This document shows, piece after piece, positions 36,041-46,792 of a DNA stretch of 64,000 bases (position 1 is its first letter; the number at the start of each line of letters is the position of its first letter). The translations under genes and the position numbers were made by a program. A model generated the notes under the pieces. The model had not been told where the DNA came from, searched no databases, and saw only the letters and a program-made list of their open reading frames with translations. This stretch comes from Coriolopsis trogii (taxonomy: Eukaryota > Basidiomycota > Agaricomycetes > Polyporales > Polyporaceae), in the NCBI GenBank assembly GCA_020543525.1, contig JAHYIO010000005.1, positions 186,001 through 250,000 of the forward strand. Direction: 5' to 3'.

Positions 36041-36787
36041 TCACAGAGGCCCGCTGGCCTTTGGCTTCCGACCCCAAAAGAGAGCTACCATCCCAACCAC
36101 TCTCACCTCACTTTCCTCGAAACACTCATCCAACGCGTCCCGCAATCCGCTCTCCGCGTCCCCGCTGTTCCCAAATATGCCCTTCTTGTTGTACGTCTTC
36201 ATGAGGCGCGTCCCGAACCAATTGTGCTCCACCCCGCTCCCGAGAATCGTGGCCCCATACACGACCCCTCCAGATGCCAGCGCAGGCGCGACGGTCGCAA
36301 ACACGCGCCGCGCCTTGTCGGGGAAGGTCCCAGGGAGACAGTGGAAGAGATAAAAGAGCGCGACAGAGTCGTAAGTGCCCCTCATCTCCGCCGGCAGCGG
36401 CTCGAACACGTCGTGGGCTGCCAGCTCGATCTGCCCCGTGTATCCCGCGCGCTCGAGCCTCCGCCGTGCAAATGCGAGCGTGGCCGGGTTGAGGTCGAGG
36501 AGCGTGATGCGCTTCTGCTTGGACAGTTGCTTGACCGACGCGGCGGGGTAGTAGCCCGTGCCGACACCGATCTCGAGATGGCTAGACCCGGATGCGGAGG
36601 AGGCGACGTGTTTTTGGTAGAACGAGAGGAGGGTATCATGGGTGGGACAGCGCCATGCGAACGCGTTTGATACGGTCAAGACCCAGAAGTCGTAGAAGCG
36701 GAGGACTAAGGTGGTGTAAATGGATGCGGACGCGTGCAACCCAGCGTTGGCTGTTGGTGCGGAGGATTGGGAGGGCGGACTCGACAT
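36041..36787 (-). CDS. SAM-dependent class I methyltransferase, 248 aa
   Basis: A single-exon gene. Motif I is HLEIGVGTGYYP (about residue 70), followed by the acidic strand-2 end ITLLDLNPATL and the motif-II-like region GTYDSVALFYLFHCLPG. This is a complete Rossmann-type methyltransferase core. The start region MSSPPSQSSAP has no signal peptide, though YTTLVLRFYDFWVLTVSNAF is hydrophobic and may pack against the core. The acceptor molecule is unknown. The lack of introns is unusual among its neighbours and might reflect transfer or retrocopying, but codon use does not look foreign to the eye. Its upstream region carries a nested MITE starting 181 bp away. Confidence 0.85.
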   Translation of the reverse strand: MSSPPSQSSAPTANAGLHASASIYTTLVLRFYDFWVLTVSNAFAWRCPTHDTLLSFYQKHVASSASGSSHLEIGVGTGYYPAASVKQLSKQKRITLLDLNPATLAFARRRLERAGYTGQIELAAHDVFEPLPAEMRGTYDSVALFYLFHCLPGTFPDKARRVFATVAPALASGGVVYGATILGSGVEHNWFGTRLMKTYNKKGIFGNSGDAESGLRDALDECFEESEVRVVGMVALFWGRKPKASGPL

Positions 36788-36967
36788 TTCGGCGACGGCG
36801 GGGTCGCGAGGAGGTGAACAGCGCGAGAGGAAGGCAATTGGGGAAGAGGTGACTCAGGTGCCAGTCGATTCGCCCAACAGTGATTGATGATTGATGTACG
36901 TTCACAGAGCCTGACAGAGTCTGGACACGGTCCGAGAGTTGCTGTGTGCTCGTATGTTTTTTCCCCT

Positions 36968-37650
36968 ACTATCGCTCCCCTAGAGTTCGGAGGTTAGCCG
37001 AGGAGCCTGCTGTATCTTCCCTCCCTCACCACCGATAACGCTGAAATTTGGTACATCAGCGAAGCGTAGTACAAGCAGCGAGCCTGCAAAGTTTGGTGAG
37101 AGTAAAAGAAAAACTGAGTGTTTGAACAAAGTAAAAGGTGCCCTCCCCTAGTGTTCGGAGGTTTCTCCGCGCGCAGTGTCACAATCAGTCACACTGCCGA
37201 AGGGTGCCGTTTACGATCTCTGACTGATGTCCCCCTCTGGAGATGGGCGCCACATGTCGGGTAACCAAAACTAGCGCTCTCTAAAGTCACGCTTGAGGAC
37301 CTCGAGGACATACTCTCTACATCTGTCCCATACACAGTATATAGAGGCTCGGAAAATTTAATCTTGGACTGTTCATACTTGGTGAAATGATTCTGTGAAT
37401 TTTCGATGAAAGCGCCCGCCATTCGAATCCAGGCGAGGGTCGCAAACGCAAGAGGGACCCATCTCCGGAGCACTCTTCGCCCAAGATCGCGACGACCTTA
37501 CCTCCGTTTCATCACATTCTTTCTTTTACACATTGGTAATGTCTATGCCCACATCTCTATATAATTTTAGCGTTCTGAAGTCGTAAACGAGCGAGCTACA
37601 CCCTTATCTCCGAACACTAGGGCACCTCCGAACACTAGGGGAGCGATAGT
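36968..37650. mobile_element. Nested MITE-like elements (683 bp outer, about 490 bp inner)
   Basis: The outer ends, 36968-36993 and 37625-37650, are 26-bp inverted repeats with one mismatch (ACTATCGCTCCCCTAG followed by AGTTCGGAGG or TGTTCGGAGG). A second inverted pair lies inside: 37137-37160 (GGTGCCCTCCCCTAGTGTTC) and 37608-37626 (CTCCGAACACTAGGGCACC). The shared CCTAGTGTTCGGAG word occurs four times in total. No coding frame is visible. The structure fits one non-autonomous DNA transposon inserted in, or duplicated within, a relative. It lies in the promoter of the methyltransferase gene. Confidence 0.7.
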
Positions 37651-38152
37651 ATCAGCGGCGCTTTGTCCAGTCTTTATCCACGAATGCTGTGGGATGGTTT
37701 CTAGATAATCATCCCACAAGGTTTCATGGTACGGGTTTCACGCTGCCTTGGCCGCTCTCTGTGAGACAAGAGGGCACTTCCAGCCGTCCAGAAGCGTGCG
37801 GCCTCCTCGCGGAAGATTGCCATCGAAACGCTCAAAATTCCGCCAAGTGGACCACCGTCCATCTGTCCTACTTCAAATCATACAGCACACACGCCAAAAC
37901 CGATGCGCGCTCAGCCTTGCACCTGATGCCGTACGCTCCCTATCGACGTGCCTGGGCGTGTTTCGCTCACGCTGTCCGTCCCAAAGCGTCCGCTCGGCAG
38001 TGAGGCTCCTTGACATCGCCCCGAGTATATCACCTCATATCTCAGACCCCCCGCTAAGCTCCGTCGTGCCTCCTTACGCCTCTACGCCTACTCCTGCGCC
38101 ACGATCTCATCGCACCGCACTGCACAACTACTTGGACTCTTAAGCATCCACA
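37651..38152. promoter_or_regulatory. Promoter region of DUF6534 copy 2
   Basis: About 500 bp between the MITE and the start codon at 38153. It ends in a C/T-rich run typical of fungal core promoters (38040-38110). No gene was recognised. Confidence 0.35.
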
Positions 38153-40443
38153 ATGACGACACAGGTGCGCGCGGACGCCCAGAAACTTGCGGCTCGGATG
38201 GTGGAAGAGCGCCTGCTAGGTTTCGGATTGCCTGCATTGGACAACACCTATGGCGCATTGTTTCTCGGCATGGCATTTGGCCTCATGTGAGTGTCCAAAG
38301 TTCGTTCTAGAGGCGACCATGGCTTCGCATGTGGCATCACTGAACGAAGGGTGTTAGACTGTACGGCCTGACCTGCCATCAGACGTACCGGTACTTTCGG
38401 CTCTACCCTGAGGACAAGCGAATGCTCTTCTGGCTTGTACGTATCTCGTCCCTGAATCATCATCGACCGGCTGCTTGCGACCCTGTGGCTGACCTGTTCG
38501 TTCATGATGTCTAGGTGATCGTGATCTGGTATGTCAGATCCCTGCACATCTACACTGGATCTACCAGAACTAAACGCAGATGGGAACAAGGGTACTCGAC
38601 ACCTTCCATACCATCTGCACATTGGCTGCATGGTCAGTTCAGCTCGGCAGTATTATGCAATCACGGACGGTACGTCGCTGACTTTACGAGGTACGCCTCA
38701 GCTACTGGCATCTCGTCACAAACTACTTCGATCCCTTCACCCTACTGGACGGTCATTGGTACGTCTCATCCCGATCGACAGTGGCTGTACGCTCATGAAC
38801 CACCCGGATCGCCAGGTCTACGAGAGTGAGTGATCCGCTGGGATGATCTCTCCCACACGTTAACCACGTCTGAACCTTGTCATTTGTGCCCATTGATGTA
38901 GCTGATCACTCCGACATCGGTATGTCTTTCCCGTCGTACGTGCTCGACATGCGCTCACGTTCTCCGTCATGCGTGCAGGGACTGGTCATCTTCGTTGGCC
39001 AATTGTATGTCCATATCCGTCGTCAAGTTGTACGAGCTCAGAGCTGAGGTGCTTTGTCCAGCTTCTACGCTCATCGTGTGTGGTACTGTATGTCACCTCG
39101 GGCGACTGATATCCCGGCGCATGCTAGACGCTGACTCTATGCCATGGCAGTGGGACCACAGTTCCGGTATCTCGTGTTCGTTGCGGTACGCGTTGTTGTT
39201 CCTCAAGTGGCACTTGGCGTCATCACAAAGCTGAAGCATGTTCACAGGGTGTCCTCATGGTCGCCCTTCTTGGTACGTGCTATCTAGATGGGGTCAAAAT
39301 ACGTGTTGACTTTGCTCGTGAAAGGGTTTACCACAGGTGAGCGTCGCGTACATCGTCATCATGAAGAGAACTCATGATCTCGGGAACACAATCACAGCGG
39401 CTACCGTAGAAGGGTAATCATCCCCGCGCACTCCTAGTAGTGCAGAATCGCTGGCTTTTTCTGACTCGCCTTCTCTAGCTTCTTGCTGCCTCTCAGTGAA
39501 TTCAAGTCGAAAAGTGTGCGTTCTCCCTGGAATCCGACCAACGAGTGGCATGGAGCACGAGCCTGATCTATCCGCTTGCGCAGTGGATCGTGTCCGCCAT
39601 GATCGGAGTGGCTCTCCTCACCGACTTCATCGTGACGTCTATCCTCATCTACGTGTTACTCAAAAGTCGGACCGGTCTGAAGAAGTAAGCTCTTCAATCC
39701 ATGCTCGTTGTCCATCTCGACATCTCATGCTCTTGACAGGACCGATTCTACCATCGAGACCATTGTCTTGTATTCCGTCAACACGGGCGAGTCTTCACGC
39801 TGACACGCATGTTCACACCATGCTCATATCGACACATAGGCCTCCTGAACACAATCTTCGCCCTCCTCGGCTTCATCTTCGTACGTACCTTCAGGATCCG
39901 CGTCGCCTCATTTTCATCTGTCTTCTGCAGGCCATCATCCTCCCCGGCAATCTGATATATATCGGGATCTCCATCGTCAGCACGAAGCTATACGCGAACT
40001 CAGTTCTCGCTGTGTACGTCCCGTATGCCCGCACCCAGCGCTCACGACGCACATACTGACAACAGCTCTCGTCGTACAGCCTGAACTCCCGACGAAGCCT
40101 GTCCGCGCGGATGATGGCAGGAACGTTCGAGCTCGGCGGTAGCGGCGGCGGCGCCGCCACGAGACCGCACACCGACGCCGAAGTCTGGGACATCCCGCAG
40201 GTGCGCGCTCCTTCCGGGGACCGACGTGTCATGCCCCCACTTTCTATCAGGGCTGCCAGTGCTGACGCTGGCTTCGCGCGCACGGCGTAGTTTGCCCCGG
40301 GGGGTACGGCTAGCTCGACCGTCGTCTTCGCCCACCAGACCGGGGCGCGGTCGACCTATGATTCGTCCACGGCTGCGTCTGGTAATACAGCGGACGTGTC
40401 TGGCTTTGCGGAGCGGAAGGAACCAGGCCTGTCCGGAGCGTAG
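38153..40443 (+). CDS. DUF6534 multi-pass membrane protein, copy 2
   Basis: Paralogue of the gene at 32604-34879. It starts MTTQVRADAQKLAARM. Exons read FGLPALDNTYGALFLGMAFG, LYGLTCHQTYRYFRLYPEDK, VLDTFHTICTLAA then (after an intron from GTCAGT to CCTCAG) YWHLVTNYFDPFTLLDGHW, later VSAMIGVALLTDFIVTSIL, AIILPGNLIYIGISIVSTKL and LNSRRSLSARMMAGTFELGG. After DIPQ an intron of about 90 nt (GTGCGC...GCGTAG) leads to FAPGGTASSTVVF and the stop at 40441-40443. Reading through that intron produces a false stop at 40288-40290. About seven membrane spans; function unknown. Confidence 0.8.
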
Positions 40444-40964
40444 GCGGACGCGCGTGTGTTCCCTCCGTTGTTGGATTTGACTAAAAGGCTGTGGACGTAT
40501 TGGCGAGGTACCACGGTGACTTTGGTCGGCTGCATCGACGGTTCCCGTATGCTGACCTGCGAACTCGTAACAGATTGCGTTCACTTGTGCAGTGATGACG
40601 ATGACTTGCTTTGGGTGGATATCGGTCCTCGGCACACACTGTAACGTAATGTCGTAATAGCACGGTCGTGTTGTCTCTCACGCGCTATCCTCGACGTCAA
40701 ACGCATGAGAGTGAGAGTGCAAAGCCAGGCGGGCTCGATATCACACATCTTCGGTAACGGCGCCGACATGATGATGAAGTGCAGTGACAGAGACGACCGT
40801 AGGCCGCGAGACTCGGTGAAGACAGACACGGTCTGAGTATGTATACTGCGTAAGCAGACCCTGGTGAGGCACGTATAAGAAAGGAGGCTCACAGTGATCG
40901 CTGAAACAGTCCATTGCACTGACCAGACTGACTGACAGACTGCCCATTTCCCGAAGCAACAAGT
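40444..40964. promoter_or_regulatory. Promoter region of esterase 2
   Basis: This contains a TATA-like TATAAGA at about 40874-40880, roughly 90 bp before the start codon at 40965. That is the same arrangement as upstream of esterase 1. No gene is present. Confidence 0.45.
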
Positions 40965-42407
40965 ATGAACTTGGACCCTGAACTCGCCGCTGCCATCCAA
41001 GCCCACCCCCTCTTCTCCAAAGCGCGAGGGCCTCCCCCAGAGGGCATCGATCTCGTCGCGTTCGCGAAAGCGGCGGTAAAACAGCAGGAGAACCGTCTGG
41101 GACAGTACTACGCGGAATTCCTTCCCCCAGGTGCGTACTCCGAGCTCTCTTCCTTGCAGTGGCTGTTATTGACTGACTCGTCCCTGCCTTGATCATCGAC
41201 AGCATCCTCGTACCGCGTCGTCGATAAGCGTGTCCCCGTAGATGGCGCAGAGATCACCGTGCGCTGCATCACGCCAGTGAGCGCAGACGCCCCCGACGCG
41301 ACGTATCCCGTCCTCGTGTGGTTCCACGGCGGAGGTACTCGCATCTCGCTCATTACACAATATGAGCTTACTGACGCGACCATTGTGCACCGTCATTGGC
41401 GGTCACCAGGATTCAAGCTCGGCGATCTCGAGATGGACGACAACCACCTACGAACGATCGCGGTAGACCTGCAGCTGGCCATCGTCAACGTGGACTACAG
41501 GTACGTCATATCACCTTTGCAACCTCCAATCGCGTTCGCTGCTAACGACGAACACGTACAGACTCAGCCCGCAGCATCCGTTCCCGACTCCTTTCGAGGA
41601 CGGCTACGCCGCGCTCAAATGGGCGAGTCCTTCCACTCGCGCTCCGCGAGGGCGTGCGCTGACAGTCCCCAATACGCCAATGACAGGTCGCGGAGCACGC
41701 TCCTGAGCTGAACGTCGCACTCGACAAGGGCTTCATCGTCGGGGGCGACTCCGCAGGGGCCAACCTCGCCGCCGCGGTCGCACTCAAGGCCCGCGACGAC
41801 CCCTTCTTTGCAGGCAGGGGCCTGACCGGCCAGTACCTCCGCGAGCCTCCCGTCATCCACCCAGCCCTGTCCGTCCCGGCCAGGTTCAAAGAGGAGTACC
41901 GCGCAATGGTCGAGAACAAGGACGCGCCGTTCCTCAACGCCAAGATCCACCTGTTCTTCATGAGTCAGTCCTTGTTCCTCTCCTGCCCGTTTCCAAAAGA
42001 AATGTATCGGGACTCACCAGCCTGACTGACGACGCTCGTGCCGTGTAGCGGAGTACTGCTCGGACCCCAAGAATTTCACGGACCTGCGCATGTCTCCGCT
42101 CCTCGCCCCGTCGCACGCGGGCCTCCCACGCGCCTTCATCCAAGTCATGGAGCGCGATCCTCTGCGTGACGATGGCGCAACGTACGAGAAGGCCTTGCGC
42201 GAGGCCGGAGTCGACACCAAGATCGTCTTGTAAGCTTCATACCTCTGCCGCGTATTCGCGCCCTGCTCATGCACGGACCGTCCCATGGCCAGGAACCCGG
42301 GGGTGTCGCACGCATTCCACTACTCCTTCCCCGGCATCTCCGCAGCGCGCAAGGTAGACCGCGACGCTCGAGATGGCCTGAAGTGGTTGCTCAGCTTCAC
42401 GAGGTGA
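40965..42407 (+). CDS. Alpha/beta-hydrolase fold-3 esterase/lipase, copy 2
   Basis: About 341 residues, starting MNLDPELAAAIQAHPLF. The oxyanion motif HGGG is at about residue 98-101, the nucleophile in VGGDSAGANL at about residue 175, the acid in MERDPLRDDG and the His in VSHAFHYSFP. The residue after the catalytic His is Ala where the other copies have Gly. There are six introns. The one after AALKW (41623-41686, 64 nt) has a GC donor, GCGAGT, and only this splice gives VAEHAPELNVALDKG. The stop codon is TGA at 42405-42407. It has no signal peptide, so the enzyme is presumed intracellular. Confidence 0.88.
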
Positions 42408-42814
42408 GCTTGAAGCTTCCAAGTTTGCGCGAGCTGCGCGCATGACCCCCACATTGGGCTGTGGGGCTGTGGCCGGAGGACGTTGTTACACCGTCGTACG
42501 CACGTGGAACTGTATCATCGCATAGCCTCTAAGCCAATGAATGCGACCGCCGTGTGCTCACCAGCATTCCATCAAAGCCGTTTGGTGCAACCCGTGATTA
42601 GGAGGAGAATCAGAAGTATATTCAGGGGGCGCGTCGAGCCTGAGCGGATGCTCGAGTGGGTAGTACACAACGGGCGCCCAAGGTACGAGAGGACTCGCGC
42701 GAGTCGAACGTTTATATTTCATCACGAGGTGTTTTCATTGATCGCCGAATGCTCTCGACGAACGCTACAATACTGCGTACAAATAGCCCAAGTGGTGGTG
42801 GCGCGCCCCGGCGC
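42408..42814. terminator. Convergent intergenic region of esterases 2 and 3
   Basis: The two esterase genes face each other here. It holds both 3' ends. A GTGGGGCTGTGG direct repetition lies near 42450-42475. No gene is seen. Confidence 0.35.
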
Positions 42815-44206
42815 TCACTTGCGGAGCAGCCACTTCAACCCTTCGCGCGCGTCGCGATCGACCTTGAGAGCGGCAGAGATCGACGGGAAGGTGTAGTAGA
42901 AGCCGTGCGGCACGCCCGGGTTGCTGTTCATCGTCAACTCAGAGAAAGCAGCAAGACGCGCAGAGCAGGAAAACGTACAAGATGAGTTTCGTCTCTACGC
43001 CCGCCTCGCGGAGCGCCTTCTCGTACACGATGCCGTCGTCGCGGACGGGATCGATCTCCATGACTTGGAGGAAGGTGCGGGGCAGGCCAGCGTGCGACGA
43101 GGCGAGGAGGGGCGATATCACGGGATCCACCTGGTCCTTGGGGTCCGGGCAGTACTCATCTATCACGCCCCACAACGCGGTCAACGGCTGTTCGACGGGG
43201 CCGACGTGGCCGCACGAGAGACACTCACCCATAGCGGACTTGAGGCGCTCCGTGTTCGAGAACGGAGCGTCCTTGTTCTCGACCAGCGAGCGCATGTCAG
43301 CCTTGTACTTCTCCGGCACGGGCGCGGAGGGGTGTATGACGCAGGGCTCGCGGAGGTACTGGCCGGTGAGGCCCTTGCCTGCGAAGAAAGGATCGTCGCG
43401 CGCCTTGACCACAAGCCCTGCGGCCGTGGTAGCGCCTGCAGAGTCTCCGCCAAGGATGAAGCCCTTGTCGAGAGCGATCTTCAGCTCCGGCGCGTGCTCT
43501 GCGACCTGAAGGAGTACGCAATCAGCACATGGGGCCCGCAAGACATCGTACGCAGCTGAACTTACCCATTTCAGTGCCGCGTATGCGTCCTCGAATTGGG
43601 TCGGGTACCGGTACTCCGGATCCAGTCTGCATGTGTCGAGTTTGAGTATCGTTCCTCACGAACATGTCGAGACGGAACTCACCTAAAGTCCACATTGACG
43701 ACAGCGATCTGCAGTTCCACGGCGATCGAGCGCAGGTGGTTGTCATCCATCTCGAGGTCGCCGAATCTCCAACCTGATCAAGGGGCGAACGGGGACAATG
43801 GTGTCAGCAAGTGCAAACCGATGTGATTCGGGGGGGAAAGTGCGCACCTCCACCATGAATCCACACGAGGACGGGGTATGTCGCGTCGGGAGCATCTGCA
43901 TTCACGGGCGCGATGTGTCGAACGGTGATCTCTCCGTCCTTGACGGGCACGCGTTTGTCTGTCACACTGGACTTGTCGTCTGATGAGGCTCGCCATGTAA
44001 GTTCACGATGGCAAAGACGACGAGAAAGTAATGTGCTCACCGGGGCCGAAACGGTCTGCATAGAACTGCGAGAGACCGTACATAAGAAATTTGGCGGCTT
44101 GGCGTCCCAGTGTAACTGGATCTACGCCTGGCGGGGGAGGCGGGATAGGTTGGGAGAGGAAAGGGTGCGCTTGAATAGCAGCGGTGAGTTCAGAATCTAA
44201 GCTCAT
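42815..44206 (-). CDS. Alpha/beta-hydrolase fold-3 esterase/lipase, copy 3
   Basis: It starts at 44206 (MSLDSELTAAIQAHPFL) and stops at 42815. HGGG follows YPVLVWI, the nucleophile is in LGGDSAGATT, the acid in MEIDPVRDDG, and the C-terminus reads ALKVDRDAREGLKWLLRK. Exon layout matches the other copies. In contrast to copies 1, 2 and 4, the intron after ALKW has a normal GTAAGT donor (43565 downwards). It is in tandem with copy 4, with about 630 bp between them. Confidence 0.87.
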
Positions 44207-44836
44207 ATCTGTGGTCTGTCGCGGGTGAGAGTTGGAGGTGGATGGCTTCACTCACTCGACCAGACCTGGTATTTATACTCGGAGAGGAGCTACGCGATCT
44301 GGTGTGATGGACGAAATGTGCGATCGGACGAAGTGGGTCAACGAGTGAATTTGCATTTCGATCGTCAGAGATTGGTGAGCATTGGAGGAACTGGGAGCAT
44401 GCACGACTGACCAGAGAAAGGGAGAGGGTAGTACTATTGATCTCAGTTACTTGTTTGGATTCAACCGGGGCACGCTGTGGGGCAACGTAGAGGGAGTGGG
44501 TCACGGATATCCATGTGGGTCGCGGATGTGTGTGGGTCATCTCTATATAAACGCTCGTACAGGCTGTCGCCGCGTTCGACTGTGAGCCGAGTCACTCTCC
44601 AACACTAGCGCACTCCGAACATGTTCTACAATAGTACGGCAAACCAAATACATCCCGATCTGTCCTTTGCCTTTGTACAAATTCTATACTTGGTTACCTT
44701 GGACGCGCCAGAAGTTGTGTACACAGAGAATATAGCTCGAGATGTCAATCGATCGTTGTATACTCCGGAGTCCGAGTCTCAAACTCGCGTGATGCTATCG
44801 TACAATACATGGCTTAGTGATGATGTCCGGGAACGT
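44207..44836. promoter_or_regulatory. Promoter of esterase 3, homologous to that of esterase 4
   Basis: On the minus strand TATAAAT lies at 44277-44271, about 65 bp before the ATG at 44206. The first 100 bp upstream (44211-44310) align with 46237-46345 upstream of esterase 4, sharing GCGGGTG, CTCGACC and TACTCGGAG in order. The promoter was therefore duplicated with the gene. A CTCCAACACTAG...CTCCGAAC string at about 44597-44620 weakly resembles the MITE ends at 37.6 kb. Confidence 0.5.
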
Positions 44837-46231
44837 TTACTTGCTAAAGCTCAGCAGCCACTTCAGACCCTCTCGCTCATCTCGATCGAGCTTGAGCCCT
44901 GCAGCGATGGACGGGAAGGTATAGTGGAAGCCGTGCGGCACACCAGGGTTCCTAACCACCCCCGCCACACATTGTCAGCGGAGCAACATCAGACGCGAAA
45001 GGCAGGCCACCCACAAGATCAGTCTCGTCTCTACCCCCGCCTCGCGGAGCGCCTTCTCGTACACGATGCCGTCGTCGCGGACGGGATCGATCTCCATGAC
45101 TTGGAAGAAGGCGCGCGGAAGGCCTGCATGCGACGCGGCGAGGAGGGGCGACATCCGGGGATCCACCTGGTCCTTGGGGTTCGGGCAGTACGCATCTGTG
45201 CGAGCGCCATCCGTTAACCGCGACGCTCTATCGACGGCGCGATCGTGCGAGAGAAACACTCACTCAGGGCGAAGAGCGCGCTCTCAGCGTTCATGAGCGG
45301 GGCGTCCTTGTTCTCGACCATCGAGCGCAGTTCGGACTTGTACTTCTCCGGGATGGGCGCAGAGGGGTGTACGACACAGGGCTCGCGAAGATATTGGCCG
45401 GTGAGGCCCCTGCCTGCGAAGAAGGGGTCGTCGCGCGCCCTGATCGAGATTCCTGCAGACATGTTGGCGCCTGCAGAGTCACCACCGACGAGGAAGCCTT
45501 TGTCGAGAGCGATCTTCAGCGCGGGGGCGTTCTCTACCACCTGAGGGTGTGCGTAGACGGTCAGCACGGGGCCTAATGAGAGACGTCATGAAGCTGAACT
45601 TGCCCATTTCAGCGCAGTGTAGGAATCTTCAAATTGGGTCGGGAACGGGTATTCCGGACACAGTCTGCGCGAGCCCAAGTGTGAGCATCGTCCCTCGAGA
45701 ATCCTGATGACGAATCTAACCTGTAGTCTACATTGACGACAACGATCTGCAGGTCCACGGCGATGGAGCGCAGATGGTTGTCATCCATCTCGAGGTCACC
45801 GATCCTCCAGCCTGAGTGTGCGAACGCGATCAGGTAAGTCAGCAAGAGCATACACCTACGCATTGCGATGGAACGTACCTCCTCCGTGGTACCATACGAG
45901 GACTGGATACGTCGCGTCTGGATCATCTGCATTCACGGGCGTGATGTGCCGCACGGTGATCTCTCCGCCCTCCACGGGCACACGCTTGTCCACTACGCTA
46001 TACTTGGACTCTGGCAGGATTCGTTGTGTCAGTTCACGAAACAACGATAATCAAGTAGACGGTCCCACCAGATAGACGTTCTCCGTAGTACTGCGACAGA
46101 CCATAGATGATCCGCCTTGTTGCCTCTCGCTCGAATGCGACCAGATCGACGCCCGGTGGAGGAGGCGCGGGGGGTTGAGACGTGACAGGATGCGCTTGGA
46201 TAGCAGCGGCGAGTTCAGGATCTAAGCCCAT
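44837..46231 (-). CDS. Alpha/beta-hydrolase fold-3 esterase/lipase, copy 4
   Basis: It starts at 46231 (MGLDPELAAAIQAHPVTS) and ends GLKWLLSFSK with TAA at 44839-44837. HGGG follows YPVLVWY, the nucleophile is in VGGDSAGANM, and the acid in MEIDPVRDDG. The intron after ALKW (45603-45541, 63 nt) has a GC donor, GCAAGT, and leads to VVENAPALKIALDKG. All catalytic residues are present. It is adjacent to copy 3 in the same orientation, suggesting tandem duplication. Confidence 0.87.
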
Positions 46232-46792
46232 CTGTGCTCTATTGCGGGTGTGAATGAGTGAATGTCTTCTCTCGACCTAGCCTGCCAGTGGTATAAGTAC
46301 TCGGAGCGCAGCGCGGTTTCGGGCTGCGCGAGACTCGTGTGATAATACATTTCCCTGGATTCTCCTGGATTTTCTTGGATTACGAAGGAAGCCAGGGTTT
46401 AGTAATACTTACAGTGGGGGAGACAAATGTGATGACGCTGCGGATGTAACACGCTCACGTGCACGTACGTCATAGTCTCGTTACACACAGGGCAAAAGGC
46501 TTCAATGGCCAACGAGTTAACCCTCTTCGAGCGTGACAACCAGCCACAGTGAGAGGCCAAACTTGTCTGGTAATGCACCGTGGGGCATTTTACGCTTTAC
46601 CACCCAGAAAAGACAGAGAAGCAGCCCTTATCAACCTCACTTACCGGTGCGTATGGCAGCCGCCGTTAAACCAGTACAACTCGAATGCCAGTGCGCCTGG
46701 TATGCCGCGGGGGGCCATCATGGCCTTCGTGAGACCATGACATTCGCCAGTCAGCACAACGGTCGCCTAGGTGCGCGCTTCTTGACCTGGAC
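46232..46792. other. Intergenic with a small tandem repeat
   Basis: This holds the promoter of esterase 4 (minus strand) and the 3' flank of the DUF4246 gene. At 46355-46382 the unit TGGATTYTC occurs two and a half to three times. No gene is seen. Confidence 0.4.

Noticed and set aside
40288..40290. In-frame TAG interrupting a conserved tail of DUF6534 copy 2
   Set aside because: The TAG is the acceptor of an intron starting after DIPQ; the paralogue has the same intron with a CAG acceptor, and both continue with FA.
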